Source: an uncultured Erysipelotrichaceae bacterium
GTDB lineage: Bacteria; Bacillota_I; Bacilli_A; Erysipelotrichales; Coprobacillaceae
Assembly: GCA_900544435.1 (NCBI GenBank)
Contig: UQVG01000127.1
Span: forward strand, 1-6,141
Direction of reading: 5' to 3'
Length of the DNA stretch: 6,141 bases
Position 1 is the first letter of the stretch, and the number at the start of each line of letters is the position of its first letter. Shown here one piece after another: positions 1 through 6,141 of the stretch. Both the position numbers and the translations under genes were made by a program. The notes below the pieces were generated by a model. That model was given only the letters and a program-made list of their open reading frames with translations, made no database searches and was not told the origin of the DNA.

Positions 1-345
1 AGTTGTATTTTCATTTTGTAAAACATCTTTTGCATGATCTAATGCTTCTTTAAATGCTTTCCATGAATCTACCGTATAATCTGTTTCTTTTAAATCTTTT
101 TTATCTGTATAAAGTTTATTTAATTCATCTTTGCTTACTGTTACTACTAATGCATCTTGTGCTTTTTGTAATTTTTCAACAGCTTGATCAATATCTTTTT
201 GAGTAGCATATTTTAATCCTTCTGTTGTTAAAAGTTTAGTAGTTTCATTATAAATAGTTTCATAATCTTGATAACTATCTTCTGTGTAATCATTACTATC
301 TTTTTTATGATCAATCAATGATTTTAATGCTTCTAAATCTAAATC
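1..345 (-). other. FIVAR module pair (second copy cut by window edge)
   Basis: Residues about 1213-1280 and 1283-1327 are lysine- and aspartate-rich helical repeats. Both share the phrase 'YT.dS(Y/W)..(Y/F)', seen as NDYTEDSYQDYETIY and TDYTVDSWKAFKEAL, and the first ends with the typical AVEKLQKAQDAL. This is the FIVAR pattern found in cell-surface and secreted proteins of Gram-positives, often as stalk-like spacers. More copies or an anchor signal may follow beyond position 1. Confidence 0.82.
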
Positions 346-3300
346 ATCATCCCCTAATTGTTGAATATTTGTTATTGTATCAACGCCAATATATTTTCCT
401 TTTTGGTCAGCTGTATTTTCTTTTCCAACAATGGCAGTACCATTTTGATAGCTTAATAAGAATTTTCTAGACCATCCTTCTCCGCCAATACCACTACTTA
501 CGCCAGAGCCAACACCATTAATAATATGGTTAAATTTTTGTAAAGCACCCTCTTCATTTGCAAATGTTTGAAGACATGCATTTTCAATTAAAACATCCTT
601 ACTATTTGGAACTTCAATAGCATTATCTAATTGAATAGAAACAGTCTTACCATCTCCTAAAGTACCTGGTTGACCATTTTCTCCTAAAGTTCCACCTGTA
701 TAAATAAATACATTATAAATTCCTAAACCAACAGCATAATGTTTTTTAACATTGTTAGCTACTTTATAAGCAGCATATCCATTAACTGTACCATTATGAG
801 ACATCCATGTTTCTTGTGAAATAGGATCATAACATTTTTCATTTTGATAGAAATATGTGGCACCATTTTCACCATTCCATAAAGTATCATACTGATTAAA
901 GTGTTCATTAAATAATGCATAACATGTTACATTATCACCATTGACTGTTAAACCATGATTTGAAACATTTCCATCCCAAGCAACACCAGTTCCATGGTCT
1001 GCACGCCAAATCCAGAAATGATCACAAATAACATCATGACTATTAATTTCTAAAGCATCATCTGCTGTTGTTAAAGTATCTGTTGTTCCCCCTACACGGA
1101 AGAATAAATCTTGTAAAATTGTTGGATTATTTCCATGATCTTCATGACTTCCAGTTTTTCCAACTTTTAATAAATATTTTGAATGGCTACCTGCATCAAA
1201 AATCAATCCAGCCACTCTAACACCATCAACATCATCTACTAACATAGCTGCTTCATCATTATCAGGAATAATAGAAGTCATACCACTACCTAATAAGATT
1301 GTATTAGCTTTTGTTACATGAATTGTTTTTTCTGCATGATATGTTCCTGGTGTAAAGTAAATATTTTTACCTTCATCTAAAGCTTTATTAATATCACTTG
1401 CACTATCTGTAGGTTTAGCAATATAAAATTCATCTAATGAAATAGATTTACCTGCACCCATTCCATCATTATCTTTTCCATTACCCCAACTAATACCTTT
1501 TGTATTTTTTTGAACTGAAGGAACAAATACTTTATATTCACCATCATCATCTAAATATAAGAATGGTTTTTCTGCTAATTCTTTTGTTTTTTCAATATTT
1601 GTGAAAACTTGTTGTCCTCCATCACTTGCTGGAATATTCCAGTTTGAAGCACCTTGTCCACTTAATAACTCTTCACCAGTTGTTCCATCCGCTTTTGGTA
1701 AATTACCTGCTTCAACACCTTGGAAGAAATTATTTAAAGTTGTCCCATAAGCATTACCTGCTAGTTTACTATTTCTTGTATAGAATTGTTGTCCAGAGAA
1801 TGTACCAGCACTTAATTGATTACCATTATCATTAAATGATGCATTGATCCATGAATCAGCAACATATCCACCACTTGCCCATCCATAGTTCCAATCATAA
1901 GCAATTGGTCTTTCTGAATAAATTCTTCTAAGTGGAGCTGCTTGAGCAACTGCCCAGTTTAATTGATCTGGACGCCAAGAACCATTTCCTGCTTTTCCTT
2001 GTTCATTTCCAGTATTATAAACTGAAATATTTTCAGCTGATCTCCAGAAGTTACAAGTAGCGTTATCGCCATTTCCACCTAAAGCACCTGCTGGTAAATA
2101 AGCAGGAATAGCGATGTTGTTTAATTTAACATCTGTAGGCAATTTCCCTAAACCACTTAATGTTGTATAGAAACCTAAATACATACATGATGTATCTGTA
2201 TAATCTCCTTTTTTAAAGTAAACTTGATATTGTTTTCCTTTAAATTGTGCATCATTTGTATAGTCATTTTGTTGATCAAATAAGTTCTTTAATAATTCAT
2301 CAATTTTTTGAGTATTATCATCTGGAGAGAAAATAAATGTATTTCTACCAAATATTTCTGTTTCTAATGAAACATATTCAGATTCATCTGCTTCATCAGC
2401 GTTTTTAAAATCTTCATCTCCAAAATTTTCATTATTTAATGCTACAACTTTATAGTAGTTATTATATTTATTTTTAACATCTACTGCTTTTACTTTTGCA
2501 GAGTTTGTTTTAACAATAGCGATCTCTTTATAATCACCAAACATGCTAGTTGCACCTAAAATACGATAATGAGTCGCATTTTGTGCTTTATTGAACTCAA
2601 TTGTAAATTCATCATCAGCTTGTTTTAATTTTAATCCTGAAACTGTTTCAGGTTTTTCACCAATTCTCGTTGGTGCAGTTATTGTATCTGTTTTATAAAC
2701 TGGATTATCAATTAATTCTAAATTTCCATTACCACTTATAAATTTTAAATAGAATTCATATTGAGTCCCAGCTTTTAAATTTTCTACAGTATAATGATCT
2801 GTATTTGTAATAGTTGCTACCTTTTTAAATATTTCTTCATTAGAAGCTTTTACATAAACTTCAATATCAGTATATAAATTGATAGGTTTTGTCCATTTTA
2901 AATCAATTGTTGTTTGTGTTCTAGAACTTTTATCATAAGATAAATCAGTCACTTCACTTAATTCTTGACTTGTATGAATGATGAATCTTTCATTATCAGG
3001 AATTTCTTCTGTTGCTTCACAGTTTCCTTCTAAAATATTTTCATCATTAACTTTTACATAAGTTCCTAAAGCTGCATCTCTTAATGCAAATTGTCCGTTA
3101 CCAAGAGGTTCAATAGCGATAGATTCCCAACCACCATTTCTTCCAATAGAACCAACTGCCGGTGTAGCACCATCAACCCATTTAGCTGAAGCAATTTGAT
3201 ATCCTGGTTTACTTACTGATTGAAAAGCGACAACATCTTTAATACCATCACCATTTGTCCCAAAGCTAACATTAAATTTTTCAGCATCTGTAATATTTTC

Positions 3301-3981
3301 TTTATCACCTGTTACATAAATTGGTGCATAATCTTCATCACCTTGATTTTTAAATGTAACTAATTTACCTGTTGCAACACTTTCAATATATGCTGTATTA
3401 TCAATAATTGCTGGATTTTCAACAATTGTAAATTCAGTAGCTTGACTTACATCATCTCCTAATTTACGAATTTCTCCTTGAGCATTAACAGTTAAATAAT
3501 ATCCTCTTGTCATATCTCTAATAGTAGCGATACTATCACCTGTTCTTGTAATAATGTATGAACATTGTTTTAAATCATCATCATTTTTATCTCTTTGGTT
3601 TGGATCAGCAAAAATAAAATCATTTCCTTCAGAACGAATTGGATAATAGTTTCCATCTACTTCATATCCAATTTTTACTTTTACTTCACCCTTAGAGCTA
3701 TCTGCTCCACTTTGATCTTCTAATTGAGTAATTTTTAAAAGCGAGTTTGATAAAACTTTTCCAGATTTTGAATAATCTCCATCTGCTTTAGTATCATTAT
3801 TTCCCCAATTTATATTATGAATATAAATTGCTTTATTATTTGTATTCGATATTAATGCATATGTGTTCTCTTCTTTAAAATCAAATGCATCTTTTACTGC
3901 TTCTACAGAAGCAACATTCATCATTGAAAATATCATTGCTAGTGTAAGTATAGAAGCAAGCAGTTGCTTTATTCGTTTCAT
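1..3981 (-). CDS. Giant secreted multidomain protein with tandem beta-helix (putative glycan-active enzyme), C-terminus cut by window edge
   Basis: The frame is open for all 1,327 codons and runs off the left edge. The ATG at 3981 is chosen because an AAGGGAG ribosome site lies 6 bases upstream and a signal peptide follows at once. Domains by residue: signal peptide about 1-28; two beta-trefoil-like modules about 33-187 and 189-337; two FN3 modules about 340-433 and 434-527; a two-part right-handed beta-helix about 547-1187; FIVAR module about 1213-1280; a second FIVAR from about 1283 to the edge. Conserved-looking helix segments are CNFWRSAEN (643-651), RADHGTGVAW (993-1002) and TLWNGENG (1033-1040). 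The layout recalls GH55 and pectate-lyase-3 enzymes, and remembered actinobacterial relatives carry doubtful labels such as 'adenylyl cyclase' or 'coagulation factor 5/8 type'. Extracellular glycan binding and cleavage is inference; substrate and catalytic residues are unknown. A surface anchor, if any, lies outside the window. Confidence 0.93.
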   Translation of the reverse strand, partial: MKRIKQLLASILTLAMIFSMMNVASVEAVKDAFDFKEENTYALISNTNNKAIYIHNINWGNNDTKADGDYSKSGKVLSNSLLKITQLEDQSGADSSKGEVKVKIGYEVDGNYYPIRSEGNDFIFADPNQRDKNDDDLKQCSYIITRTGDSIATIRDMTRGYYLTVNAQGEIRKLGDDVSQATEFTIVENPAIIDNTAYIESVATGKLVTFKNQGDEDYAPIYVTGDKENITDAEKFNVSFGTNGDGIKDVVAFQSVSKPGYQIASAKWVDGATPAVGSIGRNGGWESIAIEPLGNGQFALRDAALGTYVKVNDENILEGNCEATEEIPDNERFIIHTSQELSEVTDLSYDKSSRTQTTIDLKWTKPINLYTDIEVYVKASNEEIFKKVATITNTDHYTVENLKAGTQYEFYLKFISGNGNLELIDNPVYKTDTITAPTRIGEKPETVSGLKLKQADDEFTIEFNKAQNATHYRILGATSMFGDYKEIAIVKTNSAKVKAVDVKNKYNNYYKVVALNNENFGDEDFKNADEADESEYVSLETEIFGRNTFIFSPDDNTQKIDELLKNLFDQQNDYTNDAQFKGKQYQVYFKKGDYTDTSCMYLGFYTTLSGLGKLPTDVKLNNIAIPAYLPAGALGGNGDNATCNFWRSAENISVYNTGNEQGKAGNGSWRPDQLNWAVAQAAPLRRIYSERPIAYDWNYGWASGGYVADSWINASFNDNGNQLSAGTFSGQQFYTRNSKLAGNAYGTTLNNFFQGVEAGNLPKADGTTGEELLSGQGASNWNIPASDGGQQVFTNIEKTKELAEKPFLYLDDDGEYKVFVPSVQKNTKGISWGNGKDNDGMGAGKSISLDEFYIAKPTDSASDINKALDEGKNIYFTPGTYHAEKTIHVTKANTILLGSGMTSIIPDNDEAAMLVDDVDGVRVAGLIFDAGSHSKYLLKVGKTGSHEDHGNNPTILQDLFFRVGGTTDTLTTADDALEINSHDVICDHFWIWRADHGTGVAWDGNVSNHGLTVNGDNVTCYALFNEHFNQYDTLWNGENGATYFYQNEKCYDPISQETWMSHNGTVNGYAAYKVANNVKKHYAVGLGIYNVFIYTGGTLGENGQPGTLGDGKTVSIQLDNAIEVPNSKDVLIENACLQTFANEEGALQKFNHIINGVGSGVSSGIGGEGWSRKFLLSYQNGTAIVGKENTADQKGKYIGVDTITNIQQLGDDDLDLEALKSLIDHKKDSNDYTEDSYQDYETIYNETTKLLTTEGLKYATQKDIDQAVEKLQKAQDALVVTVSKDELNKLYTDKKDLKETDYTVDSWKAFKEALDHAKDVLQNENTT
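421..2343 (-). other. Tandem right-handed beta-helix region, putative catalytic part of the giant protein
   Basis: Residues about 547-1187 contain two similar openings. The first has an I..LL...F helix followed by YQVYFKKGDY and TTLSGLG (about 557-612); the second has D..INKALDEG, then NIYFTPGTYH and TILLGSG (about 862-900). This 'i.f.pG.Y ... t.l.G.G' signature starts pectate-lyase-3 type helices, and its duplication matches the two-helix layout of GH55. A linker (PFLYLDDDGEYKVFVP, about 806-821) joins the halves. The second half carries the His/Asp/Glu-rich stretch 988-1052. No catalytic residue can be assigned with certainty. Confidence 0.65.
2401..2964 (-). other. Two fibronectin type III modules within the giant protein
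   Basis: Residues about 340-433 show FN3 features: 'VTDLSYDKSSRTQTTIDLKW' with its tryptophan, and 'YTVENLKAGTQYEFYLKF' with the L.aGT.Y.f strand. Residues about 434-527 form a more divergent second copy (VSGLKLKQADDEFTIEF, then NNYYKVVALN). In secreted bacterial enzymes such modules commonly act as spacers between binding and catalytic parts. Confidence 0.72.
2971..3885 (-). other. Two beta-trefoil-like (fascin/ricin-type) modules within the giant protein
   Basis: Residues about 33-187 and 189-337 each begin with a phrase of the kind 'tyaLis..t.k.iyi' (ENTYALISNTNNKAIYI; NTAYIESVATGKLVTF) and end in a 'F.I' strand (ATEFTIV; ERFIIH). Between them runs the typical trefoil pattern 'gqfaLRdaalGtYVkV' at residues 297-311, preceded by a GGWESI phrase. 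Such modules usually bind carbohydrate, so glycan targeting is the likely job. The family call is by pattern only. Confidence 0.6.
3898..3981 (-). other. Sec-type signal peptide of the giant secreted protein
   Basis: Residues 1-28 have a basic start (MKRIKQ), a hydrophobic core (LLASILTLAMIFSMM) and a likely signal peptidase I site after V-E-A at residue 28. The mature protein then begins with an acidic, polar stretch. No lipobox cysteine is present, so a lipoprotein is unlikely. Confidence 0.88.
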
Positions 3982-3987
3982 ATTTTT

Positions 3988-3994
3988 CTCCCTT
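3988..3994 (-). promoter_or_regulatory. Ribosome binding site of the giant secreted protein
   Basis: On the minus strand AAGGGAG sits 6 bases before the ATG at 3981. It fixes the start codon. It lies just outside the nested inverted repeat of the leader, so that structure would not bury it. Confidence 0.88.
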
Positions 3995-4000
3995 CTTATA

Positions 4001-4066
4001 CATTCATTTTGTGATATCTATAGAAAGGTGGCCATGCTTTCTATAGTCATGCACTTTAAATGAATG
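4001..4066. repeat. Nested inverted repeat in the leader of the giant gene (likely mRNA hairpin)
   Basis: The inner arms are a perfect 10-base inverted repeat, CTATAGAAAG (4018-4027) and CTTTCTATAG (4037-4046), around a 9-base loop GTGGCCATG. Outer arms CATTCATTT (4001-4009) and AAATGAATG (4058-4066) are a perfect 9-base pair, almost concentric with the inner ones, and GTG/CAC (4011-4013, 4052-4054) can pair between them. No T-run follows on either strand, so it is not an ordinary terminator. As RNA read with the giant gene it would fold about 6 bases upstream of the ribosome binding site. A role in mRNA stability or regulator binding is inference. Confidence 0.8.
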
Positions 4067-4106
4067 CATTTCTATCACACAACATAAAATATCATAAGAG
4101 ATATAA

Positions 4107-4125
4107 TTTGAATAGCGCTTTCAAA
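4107..4125. promoter_or_regulatory. cre-like palindrome with one extra base (candidate catabolite control site)
   Basis: The sequence TTTGAATAGCGCTTTCAAA becomes a perfect 18-base palindrome if the T at 4113 is removed. The minus-strand left half, TGAAAGCGCT, matches the cre (CcpA operator) consensus TGWNANCGNTNWCA well, but the right half is shifted by one base. It lies about 130 bases upstream of the giant gene's start codon. It could be a weakened cre, or an operator for another LacI-family protein or the neighbouring RpiR regulator. Confidence 0.45.
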
Positions 4126-4130
4126 ATATG

Positions 4131-4155
4131 TGTAACAGGTTACATTCTTTGTAAC
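4131..4155. promoter_or_regulatory. Cluster of three TGTAAC/GTTACA half-sites, including a near-cre box
   Basis: TGTAAC (4131-4136), GTTACA (4139-4144) and TGTAAC (4150-4155) alternate in orientation, giving two overlapping inverted repeats with spacers of 2 and 5 bases. The 4131-4144 unit, TGTAACAGGTTACA, fits the cre consensus TGWNANCGNTNWCA at every position except the central C. The cluster sits between the upstream gene's terminator and the giant gene, where an operator for that gene is expected. Which protein binds is not known. Confidence 0.5.
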
Positions 4156-4183
4156 AAAAAAAGCATTCTTTCGAATACTTTTC
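4156..4183 (-). terminator. Rho-independent terminator of the RpiR-family gene
   Basis: On the minus strand AAAAGTATTC (4182-4173) pairs with GAATGCTTTT (4168-4159) around a GAAA tetraloop, with one G-U pair. The T-run is seven bases (4162-4156). It begins 4 bases after the regulator's stop codon. It separates the regulator's transcript from the giant gene downstream. Confidence 0.88.
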
Positions 4184-4187
4184 ATAA

Positions 4188-4931
4188 TTATTTTATTTCT
4201 TTATTTTTTATTGTTTGTAATTTTCTTCCAATACGTTCAATAATATAAACAACAGGAACTTGTGATGAAATATTTTTTGTATTTGGTAAAATCAATTTCT
4301 TTATAAAATAAGGTATTGTTAAATCTGACATTTTAGCAATTGTACTATTTGTATCATTAACAATAGAAATAATTCTTGATTGTACTCCCTGATAAAGTCT
4401 TAATTGATCAATTACTTCCTTTGTTTCACCACTATTTGAAAAAGCAATTAATAAACACTTTTCATAACGATCAGTCGGTGCAGGATAAAAAGGGTCATCA
4501 ATATATTGACTATAATAACCGATATTAGAAAAAAATCTTGCTGCATATTTTGCCATAATTCCACTTTGTCCAATACCTAAACAAACAATAAAATTACTAT
4601 TTTCAATATAATTCACTGCTTGATTAATATTATCTTGAAAATCTTTACCTTTAGAATATTCAAAAAATTGATTTAACATAGTAATTTCATCATCAATTTC
4701 TGGCATTTTATTGATTTCATTAAATCTTTTTAATTCTATTTTAAATTCAACAAAACCATCACAATTCAATTTATGACAAAAACGTGTAATAGTAGCCGTA
4801 GAAACATGACTTTTTGAAGCAAGTTCTCTAATATTCATATTTAAAACCTGATTCATATTTTTAATAATATAATTATAGACAATAAGTTCTGTATCATTTA
4901 ATTTAGATATTTGTTCATATGTAAAAATCAT
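4188..4931 (-). CDS. RpiR-family transcriptional regulator (HTH plus SIS domain)
   Basis: This 247-residue protein is of usual size for the family. Residues about 1-75 form the RpiR-type helix-turn-helix domain, with the helices around RELASKSHVSTATITRFCHKL (35-55). Residues about 108-210 form a SIS sugar-phosphate-binding domain, with the glycine phrase CLGIGQSGIMA (117-127) and the FSNSGETKEV phrase (164-173) that usually contacts the phosphosugar. It should bind DNA in the cytoplasm and respond to a phosphorylated sugar. The start at 4931 is preferred over an in-frame ATG at 4985, because AAAGGGTG lies 6 bases before 4931 and family similarity starts there. The gene ends in its own terminator, followed by the giant secreted-protein gene on the same strand, and it diverges from the reductase gene. 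Either neighbour may be its target; the ligand is unknown. Confidence 0.93.
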   Translation of the reverse strand: MIFTYEQISKLNDTELIVYNYIIKNMNQVLNMNIRELASKSHVSTATITRFCHKLNCDGFVEFKIELKRFNEINKMPEIDDEITMLNQFFEYSKGKDFQDNINQAVNYIENSNFIVCLGIGQSGIMAKYAARFFSNIGYYSQYIDDPFYPAPTDRYEKCLLIAFSNSGETKEVIDQLRLYQGVQSRIISIVNDTNSTIAKMSDLTIPYFIKKLILPNTKNISSQVPVVYIIERIGRKLQTIKNKEIK

Positions 4932-4937
4932 TATATT

Positions 4938-4945
4938 CACCCTTT
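4938..4945 (-). promoter_or_regulatory. Ribosome binding site of the RpiR-family gene
   Basis: AAAGGGTG on the minus strand, 6 bases before the ATG at 4931. It decides for this start over the upstream in-frame ATG at 4985. Confidence 0.82.
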
Positions 4946-4949
4946 CTTG

Positions 4950-4965
4950 AAAATATATTTTAACA
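4950..4965 (-). promoter_or_regulatory. Candidate extended -10 and overlapping palindrome for the RpiR-family gene
   Basis: On the minus strand TGTTAAAAT (4965-4957) fits an extended -10 element (TG, one base, TAAAAT). No good -35 box is seen at the usual distance. The perfect palindrome AAAATATATTTT (4950-4961) overlaps it, which would suit autoregulation, but in such AT-rich DNA it may be chance. A start here would give a leader of about 19 bases. Confidence 0.33.
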
Positions 4966-5046
4966 TAAAATACATTTTCTTTCATTTCTAAACCAGAAAA
5001 AATTTTATATAACTTATAAGCATAATAGATAATAGTTTTGAAGTAT

Positions 5047-5074
5047 TAGACAAAAATTTAATTGTTTTTATAAT
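5047..5074 (+). promoter_or_regulatory. Candidate sigma-A promoter of the aldo/keto reductase gene
   Basis: TAGACA (5047-5052) differs from the -35 consensus at one base. It is followed after 16 bases by a perfect TATAAT (5069-5074). Transcription would start near 5081, giving a leader of only about 13 bases beginning at the ribosome binding site. That is short, so another promoter further upstream in 4966-5046 is possible. Confidence 0.5.
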
Positions 5075-5080
5075 AAAGAT

Positions 5081-5087
5081 AGAGGTG
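5081..5087 (+). promoter_or_regulatory. Ribosome binding site of the aldo/keto reductase gene
   Basis: AGAGGTG lies 6 bases before the ATG at 5094. The in-frame GTG at 5085-5087 is part of this site, so it is unlikely to be the true start. Confidence 0.82.
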
Positions 5088-5093
5088 ATAGAA

Positions 5094-6098
5094 ATGGAAT
5101 ATACAACATTAGGAAATACAGATATCAAAGTATCTAAGATATGTTTAGGATGTATGAGTTTTGGTGAAGCTGGAACTTTACATGATTGGACTTTAGATGA
5201 AAAACAAACAGAAGAAATGGTCAAACATGCTCTTGATCTAGGAATTAACTTTTTTGATACATCTAATAATTATTCTAAAGGAACAAGTGAAGAATACTTG
5301 GGGAAAGCTTTTAAAAATTTAGGAGTTAAAAGAGAAGATATTGTTATTGCATCAAAGGTTTATTTTAATGAAGGGCGATTATCTAAAGAAGCTATTTTTA
5401 GAGAAATTGAAGGAACATTAAAACGTTTAGGAACTGATTATTTAGATTTATATATTATTCATCGTTTTGATTATGATACACCAATGGAAGAAACTATGGA
5501 AGCTTTACATGAACTTGTTAAGTGTGGTAAAGTTCGTGCTATTGGAGCATCAGCAATGTATGGTTATCAATTCCATAATATGCAAATTATTGCTAGAGAT
5601 CATCAATGGACACCATTTTCAACAATGGAAAATCATTATAATTTGCTTTATCGTGAAGATGAAAAAGAATTAATTCCTATTTGTAAGCAAATGAATGTTT
5701 CTTTAATGCCTTATAGTCCTTTAGCAGGAGGACATCTTGCAAGAAATACTTGGGATTCACATACATTAAGAGGACAAACAGATCGTGTCGTTCATGGTAA
5801 ATATGATCAAATGGAAAAACAAGATATGGAAATTGTTAAAAGAGTTGACGAATTAGCAAAAAAATATCATTGTAAAATGTCACAAATTGCTCTTGCTTGG
5901 CAATGGGCAAGAGGTGTTGCTTCTCCAATTGTTGGTGCTACTAAAATGTCTTATATTGATGATGCTGTTGAAGCATTAAATCTTAAACTTACAAATGAAG
6001 ATCTTACTTATCTTGAAGAAATGTATGTTCCTCATCCTATTGTAGGTGCTATTAATGAAAATCCACCACAAGGTGTCATGTTATTAAATAAAAAATAA
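5094..6098 (+). CDS. Aldo/keto reductase, YajO-like subgroup
   Basis: The 334-residue product is a full-length NADPH-type aldo/keto reductase with the (beta/alpha)8 barrel layout, acting in the cytoplasm. The N-terminus MEYTTLGNTDIKVSKICLG is the classic family opening. The catalytic tetrad reads D55 and Y60 (in FFDTSNNYSKG), K88 (ASKV) and H123 (IIHRFD). The phrases ENHYNLLYRE and PYSPLAGGHLAR and the cofactor-binding VGATKMSYIDDAVEAL near the end complete the family pattern. The ending YVPHPIVG closely resembles E. coli YajO, which has been linked to pentose-phosphate and deoxyxylulose phosphate chemistry; I place it there from memory of the sequence. The substrate here is unknown, with a sugar-derived aldehyde or ketone most likely. 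The gene stands alone on the plus strand, divergent from the RpiR-family gene, which might control it. The ATG at 5094 is chosen for its AGAGGTG site. Confidence 0.95.
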   Translation: MEYTTLGNTDIKVSKICLGCMSFGEAGTLHDWTLDEKQTEEMVKHALDLGINFFDTSNNYSKGTSEEYLGKAFKNLGVKREDIVIASKVYFNEGRLSKEAIFREIEGTLKRLGTDYLDLYIIHRFDYDTPMEETMEALHELVKCGKVRAIGASAMYGYQFHNMQIIARDHQWTPFSTMENHYNLLYREDEKELIPICKQMNVSLMPYSPLAGGHLARNTWDSHTLRGQTDRVVHGKYDQMEKQDMEIVKRVDELAKKYHCKMSQIALAWQWARGVASPIVGATKMSYIDDAVEALNLKLTNEDLTYLEEMYVPHPIVGAINENPPQGVMLLNKK

Positions 6099-6113
6099 TC
6101 ATTTATATTAAAA

Positions 6114-6141
6114 ACTGTTTGATTTAATTATTTCAAACAGT
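6114..6141 (+). terminator. Probable Rho-independent terminator of the reductase gene, cut by the window edge
   Basis: ACTGTTTGA (6114-6122) and TCAAACAGT (6133-6141) form a perfect 9-base stem around a 10-base AT loop, 15 bases after the stop codon. An A-run precedes the stem (6110-6113), so a bidirectional terminator is likely if T residues follow. The expected T-run would lie just past the last base and cannot be seen. Confidence 0.72.

Noticed and set aside
1626..1835. A plus-strand open frame of 69 codons opposite the giant gene.
   Set aside because: It lies fully antisense to a well-supported coding frame, has no family features and is a low-complexity product of AT-rich codons.
4018..4050. 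A 10-codon open frame on the minus strand (MTIESMATFL) inside the leader hairpin, a possible leader peptide.
   Set aside because: It has no convincing ribosome site and no run of regulatory codons, and much of its sequence is dictated by the inverted repeat.
3863..4248. Two plus-strand open frames (3863-4063 and 4060-4248) across the control region.
   Set aside because: They run over the signal peptide region, the inverted repeats and the terminator on the opposite strand. They show no protein family pattern.
4932..4985. An 18-residue N-terminal extension of the RpiR-family protein from the ATG at 4985.
   Set aside because: A strong ribosome site precedes the ATG at 4931 and family similarity begins there. 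The extension also overlaps the likely promoter.
4988..5224. A minus-strand open frame of 78 codons upstream of the RpiR-family gene.
   Set aside because: It is mostly antisense to the start of the reductase and is explained as its shadow.
5467..5673. A plus-strand open frame inside the reductase gene.
   Set aside because: It is a shadow in another frame of a complete, well-recognised gene.

Overview
The window is AT-rich DNA from a low-GC Gram-positive bacterium (Bacillota). A host-associated, gut-type Erysipelotrichia or Clostridia relative is my guess, resting on three things: strong AAGGGAG/AGAGGTG ribosome binding sites, A/T-ending codons, and a very large secreted protein with FN3 and FIVAR modules. 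No species can be named from the sequence alone. There are three real genes, two on the minus strand and one on the plus strand. I see no tRNA, rRNA, CRISPR array or mobile element.

Positions 1-3981 (minus) hold the first 1,327 codons of a giant exported protein whose C-terminus lies beyond the left edge. I translated the frame triplet by triplet and it has no stop. Its order is: signal peptide, two beta-trefoil (fascin/ricin-like) modules, two fibronectin type III modules, a long two-part right-handed beta-helix that looks like a glycan-active enzyme (GH55/pectate-lyase-3-like layout), and then at least two FIVAR modules. It resembles a family of secreted actinobacterial and firmicute proteins often carrying uninformative or misleading names.

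Positions 3982-4187 form a dense control region. Reading with the big gene, it contains the terminator of the upstream regulator gene, a cluster of TGTAAC/GTTACA half-sites that includes a near-cre (CcpA-type) box, a second cre-like palindrome with one extra base, a nested inverted repeat that would fold in the mRNA leader, and a strong ribosome binding site. The big gene is therefore probably its own transcription unit, possibly under carbon catabolite control.

Positions 4188-4931 (minus) encode an RpiR-family regulator (HTH plus SIS sugar-phosphate domain). Positions 5094-6098 (plus) encode an aldo/keto reductase of the YajO-like subgroup, divergent from the regulator across a 162-base gap with promoter-like elements. 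The window ends inside a predicted terminator for the reductase.

Inferred logic: the exported protein binds and attacks an external glycan, the RpiR protein senses a phosphosugar derived from it, and the reductase processes a sugar-derived carbonyl compound. Only the gene order and domain content support this; the substrate is unknown.
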